Shown here: one piece after another, positions 18,401 through 25,508 of the stretch
How positions within the stretch are numbered: position 1 is the stretch's first letter
Layout of the letters: each line of letters starts with the position of its first letter
Source: Streptomyces marianii
GTDB taxonomy: Bacteria > Actinomycetota > Actinomycetes > Streptomycetales > Streptomycetaceae
Assembly: GCF_005795905.1 (NCBI RefSeq)
Contig: NZ_VAWE01000001.1
Coordinates: 4,324,001-4,388,000, forward strand
DNA: 64,000 nucleotides
Reading direction: 5' to 3'
Translations under genes and position numbers: made by a program
Notes under the pieces: generated by a model
Told to the model about the DNA's origin: nothing
The model's input: only the letters and a program-made list of their open reading frames with translations
Databases searched by the model: none

Positions 18401-19662
18401 AGCCGTTCCGCGCCGGCGTCCAGCCGCTGGAAGCCCAGGACGTTGTCGACCAGGGTCGTCATCCGTGCGTAGCCCGCGGACAGGTGGTGCAGGATCTGGT
18501 TGGCCTCCGGCCACAGCTGGCCCGCCGGGTCGGCGGCCAGCTTCCCGAGCTCGCCGCGCAGCTCCTCCAGAGGACCGCGCAGTGCCTCGCCGAGGACCGC
18601 GGCCAGCTGGGCGTGCCGGGCGGCCAGTGCGGCCTCCCGCTCGTCCCGGCTCTCGATCTCCGCGGCGTACTGCTCGGTCCTGTCCGCGATCTCCGCGGTG
18701 TGCTTCTCGGTCAGCTCCGCCAGTTCGGCGGCGTGCCGCTCGTCCCGCTGGGCCATGTCGGTCGCGTACTTCTCGTCGCGCTCCGCGATGTCCGTGCTGT
18801 ACTTCTCGTCCCGTTCGGCGAGCTCCGCGGCGTGCCGCTCCGCCTGCTCCTCGTAGGGCCGCCGGTCGGTGAAGGTCATGACCGCGCCGACCAGCTGCTC
18901 GCCGTCCCGCACCGGCGCGGTGGTCAGGTCGACGGGCACGCGCTTGCCGTCCTTGGCCCACAGCGTCTGGCCGCGGACCCGGTGCTTGCGCCCGGACTTG
19001 AGAGTGTCGGCGAGCGGGGACTCCTCGTACGGGAACGGCTCGCCGTCCGGGCGGGAGTGCAGGATCAGCGGGTGCAGTTCCTTGCCGCCGAGGTCGCTGG
19101 CGCGGAAGCCGAGGATCTGGGCGGCGGCCGGGTTGACGAGGACGACGCGGCCGTCGGTGTCCGTGCCGACGACGCCCTCGGCGGCGGCGCGCAGGATCAT
19201 CTCGGTCTGCCGCTGGGAGCGCGCGAGTTCGGCCTCGGTGTCGACCGTGCCGGAGAGATCGCGGACGACGAGCATCAGCAGTTCGTCGCCGGTGTAGCCG
19301 CCTCCGACGCCGGGAGAGTCGTACGCCTCACGGCCGTCCTCGAGGCTGGCGCTGGTCACCTCCACCGGGAACTCGCTGCCGTCCGTGCGGCGCGCGACCA
19401 TCCGGGTCGGCTTCGTGCGGCCGAGTTCGTCGGCGGAGTCGGGGCGGCGCATCGAGCCGGGGATGAGCTTGGAGTCGAACGCCGGCAGCAGGTCCAGGAG
19501 CCCGCGACCGACGAGCGCGGTGCCGGGGGTCTCGAACATCTCGAGGGCGATGGTGTTGGCGTTGACGACCGTGCCGTTGCAGTTGACGAGGACGAGCCCG
19601 TCCGGGAGGGCGTCGAGTATGGCGGCGAGGCGAGCAGCGCCTCGGGATGGCCTGCTGCTCAC
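15463..19662 (-). CDS. Large PAS-PAS / kinase-like / receiver-like signalling protein
   Basis: This is a 1399-residue cytoplasmic protein. In order it has PAS 1 (about 10-100, AILDALPDGLVLVN), PAS 2 (about 155-275, ILRAAAEGVVGTDTDG), a coiled coil built from repeats of AERDEKY (about 280-345), a degenerate dimerisation and HATPase region (about 350-560; no clear phospho-His and weak N-box), a very long Pro/Ala/Gly linker with 28-residue repeats (about 560-1160), and two receiver-like folds at the C-terminus. The last fold has VLLIEQHADI, PNLVVMDLM and VVYTSAGL motifs. The start is GTG 19662 with GGGAGG upstream. The stop codon lies in the target duplication of the IS4 element, so the protein is complete but its downstream region has been replaced. 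Partner proteins unknown. Confidence 0.8.
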   Translation of the reverse strand: MSSRPSRGAARLAAILDALPDGLVLVNCNGTVVNANTIALEMFETPGTALVGRGLLDLLPAFDSKLIPGSMRRPDSADELGRTKPTRMVARRTDGSEFPVEVTSASLEDGREAYDSPGVGGGYTGDELLMLVVRDLSGTVDTEAELARSQRQTEMILRAAAEGVVGTDTDGRVVLVNPAAAQILGFRASDLGGKELHPLILHSRPDGEPFPYEESPLADTLKSGRKHRVRGQTLWAKDGKRVPVDLTTAPVRDGEQLVGAVMTFTDRRPYEEQAERHAAELAERDEKYSTDIAERDEKYATDMAQRDERHAAELAELTEKHTAEIADRTEQYAAEIESRDEREAALAARHAQLAAVLGEALRGPLEELRGELGKLAADPAGQLWPEANQILHHLSAGYARMTTLVDNVLGFQRLDAGAERLDKAVVLLDAVVAAGVEGAVELIGPGRAQFAVHAPPIEAEVDGARLATALAHLVADVAGIDSTGKARVVPGAGHVDSTIVVAAAQRGDVVRIEVRGPYSGGDPVHEPIVRGIVTAHGGVLQTHEVPGMSGSAYVLEVPLGKGAGTVAPAAAPEQAPSALPAQATSGGGRRRARRASTDAFLESPVGPDGAPTPAEPSGRRRARAEGDTGAGTGREPTAAGGGTGRRRGRPSPAEAELAALPDAQGGSVVTAAEAGAGRPALGDTVPPQGVSPEAAAQQGTGRRARRARAALPALPTGGTAPDGPAATGQTADSHGGQSAGQGVAALEPAATGTASGAQQGGRRARRALATGNDRPAPAEEPRGPFALPPAEADRAPAAAPVAAPADEGRHDQGRPEPDADHTPPQPHPVPTGRRRAARPAEGETAGQGVPATPPTGPVVPAAPGPVPVPPALPTQTGPTTPPTGPMAPTAPGPVPVPPALPTQTGPTTPPTGPMAPTAPGPVPVPPALPAQTGPTTPPTGPVVPAAPGPVPVPPGADQDPAANAAPSGDTGSVPLPPATPAEPPAQSRRAAQPLPAEAPVAGTATPAQGTAAPAPVAEPVDPDASQGRAFSVRTLGQGVPFAQKIAQQQNRQAAPAAALPQAAAQNQTPGSGRRRKLATRQEAEHQVSETGARPHPQQPLPGPATAPGPSQRLGAPTEGRAYAIGAPDEGAEGPEPLDGPGGAVEVANRPAPLPQDDELPPEPLDNPRRLLVWPAPDVATQQALSDRGYRPVIVYSREEVDAQIAAFPAALFVDPLTGPITRTALQSLRQAAVAAEVPVLLAAGLGQATREAAYGADPAVLLKALAPRDSEQHPSRVLLIEQHADIAAALTTTLERRGMQVARAATDADAVALAQQTRPNLVVMDLMQVRRRRAGIIDWLRANGQLNRTPLVVYTSAGLDQAELPKLSSGETVLFLAERSTNPEVQGRIVDLLAKIGTN
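16801..17115 (-). repeat. Four tandem 84-bp repeats coding a 28-residue Pro-rich unit
   Basis: The GGTACC-containing unit recurs at 16811, 16895, 16979 and 17063, exactly 84 bp apart and in frame. The encoded unit begins PTGP, includes APGPVPVPPALP and ends TQTGPTTP. The two middle copies are nearly identical at DNA level, which indicates recent duplication or homogenisation. It lies in the linker of the PAS protein, so unit number may vary between strains. Confidence 0.9.
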
Positions 19663-19991
19663 GACGACGCTTCCTCCCTGACCTACAGCATCTTGCGGCG
19701 GACGGCCGGGGTCATCTTGCCCTCGCGGCCGCAGCCTGTCACTGGAGGGAGTCTAAGGGCTGGGCATGCGGCCGCGGCGGTGGATGAGGGGGAGCTCTCA
19801 CTAAGGTTCTGTGTACACACAGTCGGCCTGGGCCCTCTCGGGCACGCCCTGACCTGCGCATGGCGTGACCGCCCCGGGCACTGGGCGCCACCGTGGGGCG
19901 TCAAGCGGGCGTGGGCGGGGGCGCTGGTCGAAACCCCGGGACGGGTTACGCCGGGACTCGGGACGGAGGCCCGTCCGGGTGGGGCGGGGCG
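19663..19991. other. Promoter region of the PAS protein gene
   Basis: About 330 nt with no gene. It lies between the SSI-like gene stop and the PAS gene start, both on the minus strand. A 10-bp palindrome TGTGTACACA at 19810-19819 is the only symmetric site I see. Confidence 0.4.
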
Positions 19992-20516
19992 TCATACCGG
20001 GGTGGTGCGGGCTTCGTCCTGGCGGGCGGTCGGCAGAACCGGTTCGAGGGTCTCCCAGCGGCGGATCTCGCAGCCGTTGGTGCGATCGAAGGTGGCGTCG
20101 ACGTCGTGGCCGTGCCAGGTCCCGGTGATCCGCGCGGTGGCGGGGCCGCCGTGCTGCATCGTGCACATGGTGTCCGCGCCGACCGGACCGAACGGGTCCT
20201 GCTGGTCCGTCGCGAACTCGGCCAGCCGCTCGCAGGCGGCCTCCGCCTCGGGGTGCGAGCCGCCCGCCGGACCGCCCGCCGCGCCGCACCTCAGCTGGTA
20301 CGTGCCGTCGGCCTGGGGGTTCCCGGTCTCCGAAGTGGTCACGGTGAGGCGGTCACCGGGCGCGGACCGGTCCGCCGGCTCCTGCTGACCGGGTTCGAGC
20401 AACGGCAGCGGGATCGGCGTGTGCGGGACGGCGCCGGCGGGGGGCGCGGCGGCGGTCAGCGCGGCGACGGAGGCTGTGGCCGTCGCGGCGACGGTGAGGA
20501 CGAGGCGGCGCAGCAT
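19992..20516 (-). CDS. Secreted subtilisin-inhibitor-like (SSI family) protein
   Basis: This 174-residue precursor has a signal peptide of about 29 residues ending AGA. The mature chain has the SSI arrangement of four cysteines: one in QLRCGAAGG, one in EAACERLAEF, the pair-forming MCTMQH reactive loop, and the C-terminal NGCEIRRW. In SSIs the loop after the third Cys inserts into serine proteases; here the P1-region is MCTM-QHGG, unlike classical MCPM-VYDP, so specificity may differ or be lost. The SSI core is preceded by an extra Pro-rich stretch of about 25 residues. The start is ATG 20516. Confidence 0.8.
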   Translation of the reverse strand: MLRRLVLTVAATATASVAALTAAAPPAGAVPHTPIPLPLLEPGQQEPADRSAPGDRLTVTTSETGNPQADGTYQLRCGAAGGPAGGSHPEAEAACERLAEFATDQQDPFGPVGADTMCTMQHGGPATARITGTWHGHDVDATFDRTNGCEIRRWETLEPVLPTARQDEARTTPV

Positions 20517-20750
20517 GGCGTACTCCTGGAAGCGATGGTCAGGGGGCGGAGCCCCGCTTCGGGGGACGGCGTCCCGGCATCTCTAACGCTCCGCGCGCCG
20601 GGGCGTTGCGCAACCCTGGCGGGGCCGATCGGGGTGTGAGCGCGTCTTTGCCCAGGAGCCCACGCGCCTAGTACCGTGGGAGCGATTGGTGACACCCCAC
20701 CCGGCTGTGTCATCATCTGCACGCACCACCCGCGACCGCGCGGGTGTGCT

Positions 20751-20841
20751 GGAGGCGTCGCCTAGTCCGGTCTATGGCGCCGCACTGCTAATGCGGTTTG
20801 GGTCTTAAAGCCCATCGAGGGTTCAAATCCCTCCGCCTCCG
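20751..20841 (+). tRNA. tRNA-Ser (anticodon GCU)
   Basis: A 91-nt class II tRNA. The acceptor stem GGAGGCG pairs with CGCCTCC (20834-20840), with a G discriminator. The anticodon loop reads CTGCTAA with anticodon GCT, there is a long variable arm, and the T-loop GGGTTCAAATCC is standard. CCA is not encoded. Confidence 0.95.
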
Positions 20842-20850
20842 CACCATCAC

Positions 20851-20880
20851 CGAAGCCCCGGCCCGACGGCCGGGGCTTCG
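20851..20880 (+). terminator. Terminator of tRNA-Ser(GCU)
   Basis: A perfect 12-bp stem GAAGCCCCGGCC / GGCCGGGGCTTC with a 4-nt loop lies 10 nt after the tRNA. Confidence 0.8.
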
Positions 20881-21212
20881 GTCGTTCCCGGTGTGTGTCC
20901 GGCGGTACCGCGAACGTCCCGGCCGTGGTCCCTGAGTCCGGTGTCCCCTGCTCCTCCGTGTCGCACCGGGCTCGCGCGATCTCCCGCTCCCGGCACCCGT
21001 GGGTCCGCCTCGGAGGCTCCGGGGCGGCACCCGGGTGATCCGCGCGCTTCCGCGTCGCTGCGGACGGCGGTCCCCAGCGGTGGGCGTCCGTACGGCCGTC
21101 CGGGTGTTTACGCAGGTCAGGTGGGGTGCGGCTAATGGATTTCGCCTGACGGCGCAGGTCATGTAATGTTGTTCCCGCAACGCCGACCGGGCCGAAGAGC
21201 CTAGGCAGACAA

Positions 21213-21285
21213 GCACTCGTAGCTTAACGGATAGAGCATCTGACTACGGATCAGAAGGTTGCAGGTTCGAATCCTGCCGAGTGCA
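21213..21285 (+). tRNA. tRNA-Arg (anticodon ACG), integration target
   Basis: A 73-nt tRNA. The acceptor GCACTCG pairs with CGAGTGC, the discriminator is A, the anticodon loop is CTACGGA with ACG, and the T-arm is GCAGGTTCGAATCCTGC. Its 3' portion is repeated at 24952-24995 and 25995-26038, which marks the gene as the target of past site-specific integrations. The gene itself is intact. Confidence 0.95.
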
Positions 21286-21288
21286 CAC
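21254..21288 (+). repeat. attachment site in the tRNA-Arg 3' end
   Basis: This is the 3' part of the tRNA, from GAAGGTTGCAGG to GTGCACA. It is the intact copy of a repeat whose displaced, mutated copies lie at 24952-24995 and 25995-26038. In tRNA-targeting elements the incoming attP restores the tRNA, so this end is the element-supplied side. Confidence 0.75.
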
Positions 21289-21293
21289 AGATC

Positions 21294-21321
21294 AGAAGCC
21301 CCGGATCATTCCGGGGTTTCT
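21294..21321 (+). terminator. Hairpin following tRNA-Arg
   Basis: AGAAGCCCCGGA and TCCGGGGTTTCT form a 12-bp stem with one G-T wobble and a 4-nt loop, just after the tRNA. It belongs to the element side of the junction, and differs from the hairpin after the 24.96-kb copy. Confidence 0.7.
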
Positions 21322-21379
21322 GGCGTTTCATGGGCGTACAGCAGCGAAGTACAGCAACCGCGTCAGTCCTAGGGGACCC

Positions 21380-21796
21380 GTGACCGAGAGCGCCATCATC
21401 CGCTTGGACGACGGTGTGCAGAGCGTCGCCGTCCGAGTGCTCTCCCGGGAGGAGGGGAACTACTACGACGCGGAGATCGTCATCGAGAGTGACTCGTCAA
21501 CGCCACCGTCTGGACGGGATTCGACGCCGACGACATCCGGGCATGGGGTTCGCTACTGGAGCGCCGTCGAGGAAGACGAATACGACGAAGAAGACGACTC
21601 GGTGTTCGCCGGAGACTGGCCGCAGGAAGGCCGTACCGCGTACCCCGCCTTCGTGGCCGATGACCCGTACGTTGTCGAGGTTCGCGATGCGCCCAGCACC
21701 CAGATATGTGTCCGCGTGCCCTTGGATCTCGATGGTGACCGGATCACCGAGGCGCGAGAGCGGCACGCGGCCGCCAGGCAGGCGCTCGGCATGTAG
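21380..21796 (+). CDS. DUF5959 family protein with an internal out-of-frame stretch
   Basis: This 138-residue acidic protein starts at GTG 21380. It opens IIRLDDGVQSVAVRVL and ends with RVPLDLDGDRITEARERH, as in DUF5959 proteins that recur in Streptomyces accessory DNA; function unknown. Between about 21495 and 21562 the frame in use gives an odd Ser/Thr/Pro-rich stretch. The alternate frame over the same bases reads NATVWTGFDADDIRAWGSLL, the expected family sequence. One base appears lost near 21494 and one C gained near 21562. The frame is restored, but about 22 core residues are replaced, so the protein may be non-functional. Confidence 0.6.
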   Translation: MTESAIIRLDDGVQSVAVRVLSREEGNYYDAEIVIESDSSTPPSGRDSTPTTSGHGVRYWSAVEEDEYDEEDDSVFAGDWPQEGRTAYPAFVADDPYVVEVRDAPSTQICVRVPLDLDGDRITEARERHAAARQALGM

Positions 21797-21804
21797 TCGA
21801 TCTG

Positions 21805-22760
21805 TCACACGTGGCCCATCGCGTCGGACAGCTTGCCGATCGGGGCGCCCATCTCTTCCTCGCTCGCCTCGGCATAGCCCTCCATCGTCATGGCGATCTG
21901 GGAGTTCCGGAGGATCCGCTGCGCCACCTCCGGATGGACCTTGAGAGCGACCAGGAGCGAGCTGCAGGTGTGCCGGATGTTCCGGAGCGGGATGGACCGG
22001 AGGCCGGCCGGCGAGCCCGCAGCGCGAACATGCGGGTGAGGTCGCCCGGCTTGATCGGGGTGCCGTACTTCGTGGTGAAGATCAAGTCATGACCGTCCTG
22101 CCAGAGGCCCCAGGCGGCCTTCCGGTCGCCGAGCTGCTGGGCAGGGCGCATGCGCAGGGCCTTGAGGCAGAGTGTCGGCAGAGACAGGAAGTCGTCCGAG
22201 TCCTCGGTCTTCGTCTCGCGGTGGAGGATCCGGCGCCCGGCCGTTGGATCTGGTGATCCACCTACAGCTCGCCGGTCTCGAAGCCGACGGACTTCCACGT
22301 CAGGCCGAGGACCTCGCCGAGGCGCAGGCCGAGGCAGAGGACGAAGACCCAGGCCGCGAAAAGATGGTCATCGCGGGCGGCAGTGTCAGCGAGGAACTGG
22401 CCTGCCTCGGCGACGGACCACGGCTCGATCCGGTGGCGCCGGGGCTTGGCACCTTCACGAGCGAGGCGACGTTCTTGCTGATCTCCTCCTCGGTGACGGC
22501 GTGGGTGAGAGCAGCCCGCAGGGCATCGCGGGAACCCTGGATCACCCGGCGCGATGGGAACGACTCGCAGCACTCCCCGACCGCGCAGTACTTTCGGCGG
22601 CCTTGCTCGCGCTTGGCGTCCTTGCCTTGGGCGCAGCACTGGCAGGTGGTCGTCAGCCTGGTCAGCCACTCCCGCACGTCCCGGACCGTCAGCTTGTCAA
22701 ACCGCTTCGTGCCCAGATGCGCCCCCTGGTAGATGGGTTCTCGACCAAGAGAACCGTCTC
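21805..22760 (-). pseudogene. Broken tyrosine integrase (pSAM2-like)
   Basis: Minus-strand fragments in several frames line up into one integrase. They are HLGTKRFDKLTVRDVREWL and CCAQGKDAKREQGRRKYC (about 22575-22720), RIEPWSVAEAGQFL with CLGLRLGEVLGLTW (about 22290-22440, the catalytic Arg box), LIFTTKYGTPIKPGDL (about 22050-22090), then the HT-box IRHTCSSLL and a C-terminus ending MGHV-stop at 21805. At least three frameshifts separate them. The N-terminal arm-binding part is missing or unrecognisable. This would have been the recombinase of the element in tRNA-Arg. Confidence 0.75.
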
Positions 22761-22810
22761 CACCAGAGGCTCCGCATGCTCGTTTACCCTTCGGGCGTCG
22801 ACGTGTCCAG

Positions 22811-23047
22811 CTCTGATTCGGCGTTCGGTGCGGGTCGGTGTCCGCCGTGGGCTGTGGTGCGGGCGGGAGGAGCGGTCGCTCATGCCGGCCTCGCCCAGGG
22901 CCCGGTAGCGGCGGCCCACCGCTGGGCGGTTGTTGGCGAGACCTGGAAGCGTTCGGCGACCCGGCGAAGCGGCCAGCCGTCCTCGACCACGCAGCGGGCC
23001 AGGCGCAGCCGTCCGGTCTCGGTCAGGGGTGCATTACGGTGGGGCAC
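22811..23047 (-). pseudogene. IS481-family transposase N-terminal fragment
   Basis: From GTG 23047 the minus strand reads PHRNAPLTETGRLRLARCVV and RRVAERFQVSPTTAQRW, the helix-turn-helix start of IS481 transposases. A 2-nt shift leads to YRALGEAGMSDRSSRPH in the next frame. The catalytic DDE domain is absent; the fragment runs directly into the broken integrase. An inverted repeat (GGGCCTTTCTGG / CCAGAAGGCCC) lies just outside at about 23050-23103. The sequence ending GGGACAGCCCTTAGG near 23172 may be the IS terminus. Confidence 0.7.
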
Positions 23048-23219
23048 GAGGGCCTTTCTGGTCGCCGGCACAGATGTCGCAATCCACACCAGGCCAGAAG
23101 GCCCTCACCCATTTCAAGATCCCTCAGCCGAGATCCGCCTCACGGTTCACAACCTCCCGGGACAGCCCTTAGGTCGTGGCGCCCTGTGCAGCAAGTTCGA
23201 TAGTCGCTTTGGGGCTGAA

Positions 23220-24347
23220 TTAGAAAGATGGATCGTCTGTCGCGGCTTCACGTAGCAGTGTCTCAAAATGCGAGCCTCCGGTCTGAGTGAATAGCGAGAT
23301 GTAAGCCTCGCGGTTCTCGCTGCTGACCGCCCGAGCAATTTTGGTGAGTGTTTCGGTCGAGGCCGAGTGCTCTTCGAAATCTGACACTATTAGCAGTAGT
23401 TTATTTTCATCGCATTTCTCTCCGATTGCCTTGAGTACTATATCGGCGTCCGAAGTTCGTGAATTGGTTTGGAGAAAGTCTACAACCTCGAAAATTCGGT
23501 CGCTACTGCGGTCGGAAGTCGCGGTGAGGACGTCTTTCGCATCTCGATAAAGTGATGCTGAGCGCAGATGGTCTACCGCCTTGGCGATTTTTTCTGCCAG
23601 GAACCAAGTTCCAACCCTTGATAGAAATGATTCTGCGTAGAAGCCCAGACTGGCCCTTCTGAGAGCCACAACGACGGCAGGCGAAGCATCAGCCCCATGC
23701 TTCCTCGCCGCGAATTCTATAAGCAATCCTACTGTGGCTTCGTTTGCGGCACTTCGGCGTCGGTCCCATCCACTCTGGAACGGATCTTCCGTATCTACAT
23801 ATGGAAACTCGGCATCGAGTGCTTTAAGGGTCTGAGCGATCGCTTGCGGGGTGTCCTCTGCGGCTTGACGCAGAAAATTGGTGGTTGCCATTTGTGCCTG
23901 CATGATGCCCGCAAGGAATTTGGGGAGCCAGTCCGCAACGGCATTGAAGCGGTTCTCCTGGATCATTTCTACGAGATCATCCATTTGCGCTGCGTGTAGT
24001 GGCGCAATGTCCCACTTGATCTCGCTTGGTGCTGAGGTTGTTTCCTTGCGGTGTGAAGTGTTCGGCTGGGTTTTTGTGTACGCCGCAACCCTGTCCTGCC
24101 ACACCTCTCTATTGATTTCCTTGTCCGGGAGAGGGGTGCCGTTGCTCTGGGCGTATTCTGCAAGGGCGTCAACGATGGAGAGCGCTTGAGTGAGATTTAC
24201 CTTACTCTTTCCGCGCAGTTTTTCCTGAATTGTGGAGCGCGCCATATTTTGTGGCCTTCGCTGTTGCCCGATGAGTCGCTCCAGCACGCGATATGACGGG
24301 TCGCCTGCACGTGCGCGGAGCTCTCGAAGGTGACTCGCTAGGTCCAT
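23220..24347 (-). CDS. HTH-module protein of unknown function, A+T-richer than neighbours
   Basis: This 375-residue protein has two parts. Residues 1-75 (MDLASHLRELRARAG, SYRVLERLIG, MARSTIQEKLRGKSKVNLTQALSIVDAL) form an XRE-like module that in Streptomyces often heads NTPase or TPR regulators. The rest is all-alpha in appearance, with repeated patterns (ATSDRSSDRIFEVVDFLQTN, IGEKCDENKLLLIVSDF) suggesting short helical repeats; no catalytic motif is seen. The ATG at 24347 follows AGGGGGG. Codons such as ATA, CTA, GTA and AAA, rare in the surrounding genes, indicate transfer from a lower-G+C source. It could be a regulator or a stress/defence sensor carried by the element; I cannot decide. Confidence 0.7.
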   Translation of the reverse strand: MDLASHLRELRARAGDPSYRVLERLIGQQRRPQNMARSTIQEKLRGKSKVNLTQALSIVDALAEYAQSNGTPLPDKEINREVWQDRVAAYTKTQPNTSHRKETTSAPSEIKWDIAPLHAAQMDDLVEMIQENRFNAVADWLPKFLAGIMQAQMATTNFLRQAAEDTPQAIAQTLKALDAEFPYVDTEDPFQSGWDRRRSAANEATVGLLIEFAARKHGADASPAVVVALRRASLGFYAESFLSRVGTWFLAEKIAKAVDHLRSASLYRDAKDVLTATSDRSSDRIFEVVDFLQTNSRTSDADIVLKAIGEKCDENKLLLIVSDFEEHSASTETLTKIARAVSSENREAYISLFTQTGGSHFETLLREAATDDPSF

Positions 24348-24531
24348 TGGCCCCCCTGGGGTGCTCTTGCGTGCGAGCGTCCGTGTCTGTCTGGAAGCGT
24401 CTGCGGGTGTCCGGGCATGGCTGAGTGATTCTAGGTCAACTGGGCGTATGCCGTCCGGTAGTTGCCGGGTACTGCCGGGACGACGATGGTGCGTTGATCG
24501 GACAGGTTGCATGGGTGCAGAAGAAGGCATG

Positions 24532-24560
24532 CCCTGCTCCTCACGGAACGAGGAGCAGGG
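24532..24560. terminator. Hairpin between divergent genes
   Basis: A perfect 10-bp stem CCCTGCTCCT / AGGAGCAGGG with a 9-nt loop lies in the space between the HTH protein gene and the small membrane protein gene. It could be a terminator or an operator-like structure. Confidence 0.5.
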
Positions 24561-24623
24561 CGTGGTCGATCGAGCCTGATGGTGGCTACCCAACGGGCCC
24601 GTCCGGATTGGAGAACGCAGCAG

Positions 24624-24794
24624 ATGCCAACCCAACGTCCCCCAGGAGGGGAGCCTAGTGAAGTCCAGCCCCCCGCCGTAGAGGATTCCAGGGAAGTCAG
24701 TACGCGATGGAGTAGCCGCGTCTTGGTAGTCCTGACGCCCGTTGCCACCTTGATCGGGGCTGTGGCGGCCCTGATCACGGCCATCCGTTCGTAG
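24624..24794 (+). CDS. Small single-pass membrane protein
   Basis: This is a 56-residue protein from ATG 24624, with GGAGAA 9 nt upstream. Residues 1-28 are polar and Pro/Glu-rich; residues of about 32-52 (VLVVLTPVATLIGAVAALITAI) form one transmembrane helix. It is divergent from the HTH protein gene within element 1, 276 bp apart. Its size and location make it easy to miss. Function unknown; a pairing with the HTH protein is only a guess. Confidence 0.5.
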   Translation: MPTQRPPGGEPSEVQPPAVEDSREVSTRWSSRVLVVLTPVATLIGAVAALITAIRS

Positions 24795-24821
24795 CGCAAG
24801 CTCAGTCTGACCGAGCACCGC

Positions 24822-24845
24822 TGACATCAACGGTTGACATCAACG
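24822..24845. repeat. Direct repeat near the displaced att site
   Basis: TGACATCAACG occurs twice (24822-24832 and 24835-24845), 2 bp apart, about 110 bp from the displaced att copy. Short direct repeats in this position can be arm-type integrase sites. Weak evidence. Confidence 0.35.
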
Positions 24846-24951
24846 TTGGCGCACACGAGGTGACAACGGCTGCTGTAGGCGCGATGCCACGCGTGGCGGA
24901 CTGTGGCTCGGGACTGGGGCAAGGCGGTCAGGTTGAGCTACTGCACCCGCC

Positions 24952-24995
24952 TACCGACCGGAAGGTTGCAGGATCGAATCCTGCCGAGTGCACAG
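24952..24995 (+). repeat. Displaced tRNA-Arg 3' end, att copy 2
   Basis: The copy matches the tRNA from GAAGGTTGCAGG to GTGCACA with one change in the T-loop (TTC to ATC). The 5' two-thirds of the tRNA is absent. It marks the right end of element 1 and the left end of element 2. Confidence 0.85.
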
Positions 24996-24999
24996 CAGA

Positions 25000-25035
25000 C
25001 CAGAGGCCCTGTGGAGTCATCCACAGGGCCTCTGG
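25000..25035 (+). terminator. Hairpin after att copy 2
   Basis: A perfect 16-bp stem CCAGAGGCCCTGTGGA / TCCACAGGGCCTCTGG with a 4-nt loop. It was probably the terminator of the tRNA-Arg gene when element 2 was the outermost insertion. Confidence 0.8.
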
Positions 25036-25144
25036 CTTGTGCCTTGACGGCAGTGTTGGCAGCAACCGTCGCAGGAGGCGAGTAGTGCTCCAGCCGGGCG
25101 TTGTCTGAAGAAGCGGGACCATTGCGCCCGGCCGAGCGTGTGCG

Positions 25145-25444
25145 TCAGACGGTCGCGGCGAGCCAACCGATGGTTTCGGTGGTGTGCTTGCCGTCGCTCT
25201 TGGTGGCGCCGGCGTACACCTCGTTCAGGCGGATGAGGAAGCCCGTGTTGGTGACGTCATGGACGCGGATGCCCGGCGTCTCCGGACCGTTGAAGGTCTG
25301 AGTCAGCGGGAAGACGACGACGTTGGCACCCGGCGGGAACGGGCTGGGGAACGTGACGCGTGTGAACGTCGAAGTGTTGCCGCCGCTCGTCTCGATAGGG
25401 TTGTCAGACCGCAGGTCGATCTTGCCGGTCTGGATGAAGCTCAT
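25145..25444 (-). CDS. Small H-type lectin-like protein
   Basis: This is a 99-residue protein with a strong GGAGGAATT site before ATG 25444. The composition is all-beta: FPSPFPPGANVVVFPLTQTFN, then RVHDVTNTGFLIRLNEV and a C-terminal Trp (TIGWLAATV). The pattern of a Phe-Pro entry strand, a V-V-V-F-P strand and a V-T-x-x-G-F strand with closing Trp resembles the H-type lectin domain, a six-stranded sugar-binding unit. There is no signal peptide. It is the only intact gene in element 2. It could equally be a phage-type structural or stalk-tip protein. Lectin assignment is moderate. Confidence 0.6.
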   Translation of the reverse strand: MSFIQTGKIDLRSDNPIETSGGNTSTFTRVTFPSPFPPGANVVVFPLTQTFNGPETPGIRVHDVTNTGFLIRLNEVYAGATKSDGKHTTETIGWLAATV

Positions 25445-25508
25445 GGTCGAATTCCTCCGTGTGAGGGGTGGGATTGCCTGCCGTCTGCGACGGCCGACGG
25501 GAGGCTTG

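Larger units (their letters stand above)
21286..24995 (+). mobile_element. Decayed integrative element 1 at tRNA-Arg
   Basis: The region lies between the intact tRNA-Arg and its first displaced 3' copy. It contains a DUF5959 gene, a broken pSAM2-type integrase, an IS481 fragment, an A+T-richer HTH protein gene and a small membrane protein gene. Replication and transfer genes are absent, so the element can no longer move by itself. Confidence 0.7.

Noticed and set aside
15358..20388. A plus-strand open frame of 1676 codons opposite the PAS protein gene
   Set aside because: Its composition is Arg/Gly/His-rich shadow sequence, and the repeats are explained by the real minus-strand gene. High G+C keeps antisense frames open.
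24952..24995. A second tRNA-Arg gene
   Set aside because: Only the T-arm and acceptor 3' strand are present. The 5' acceptor strand, D-arm and anticodon arm are missing, so it is an att remnant.
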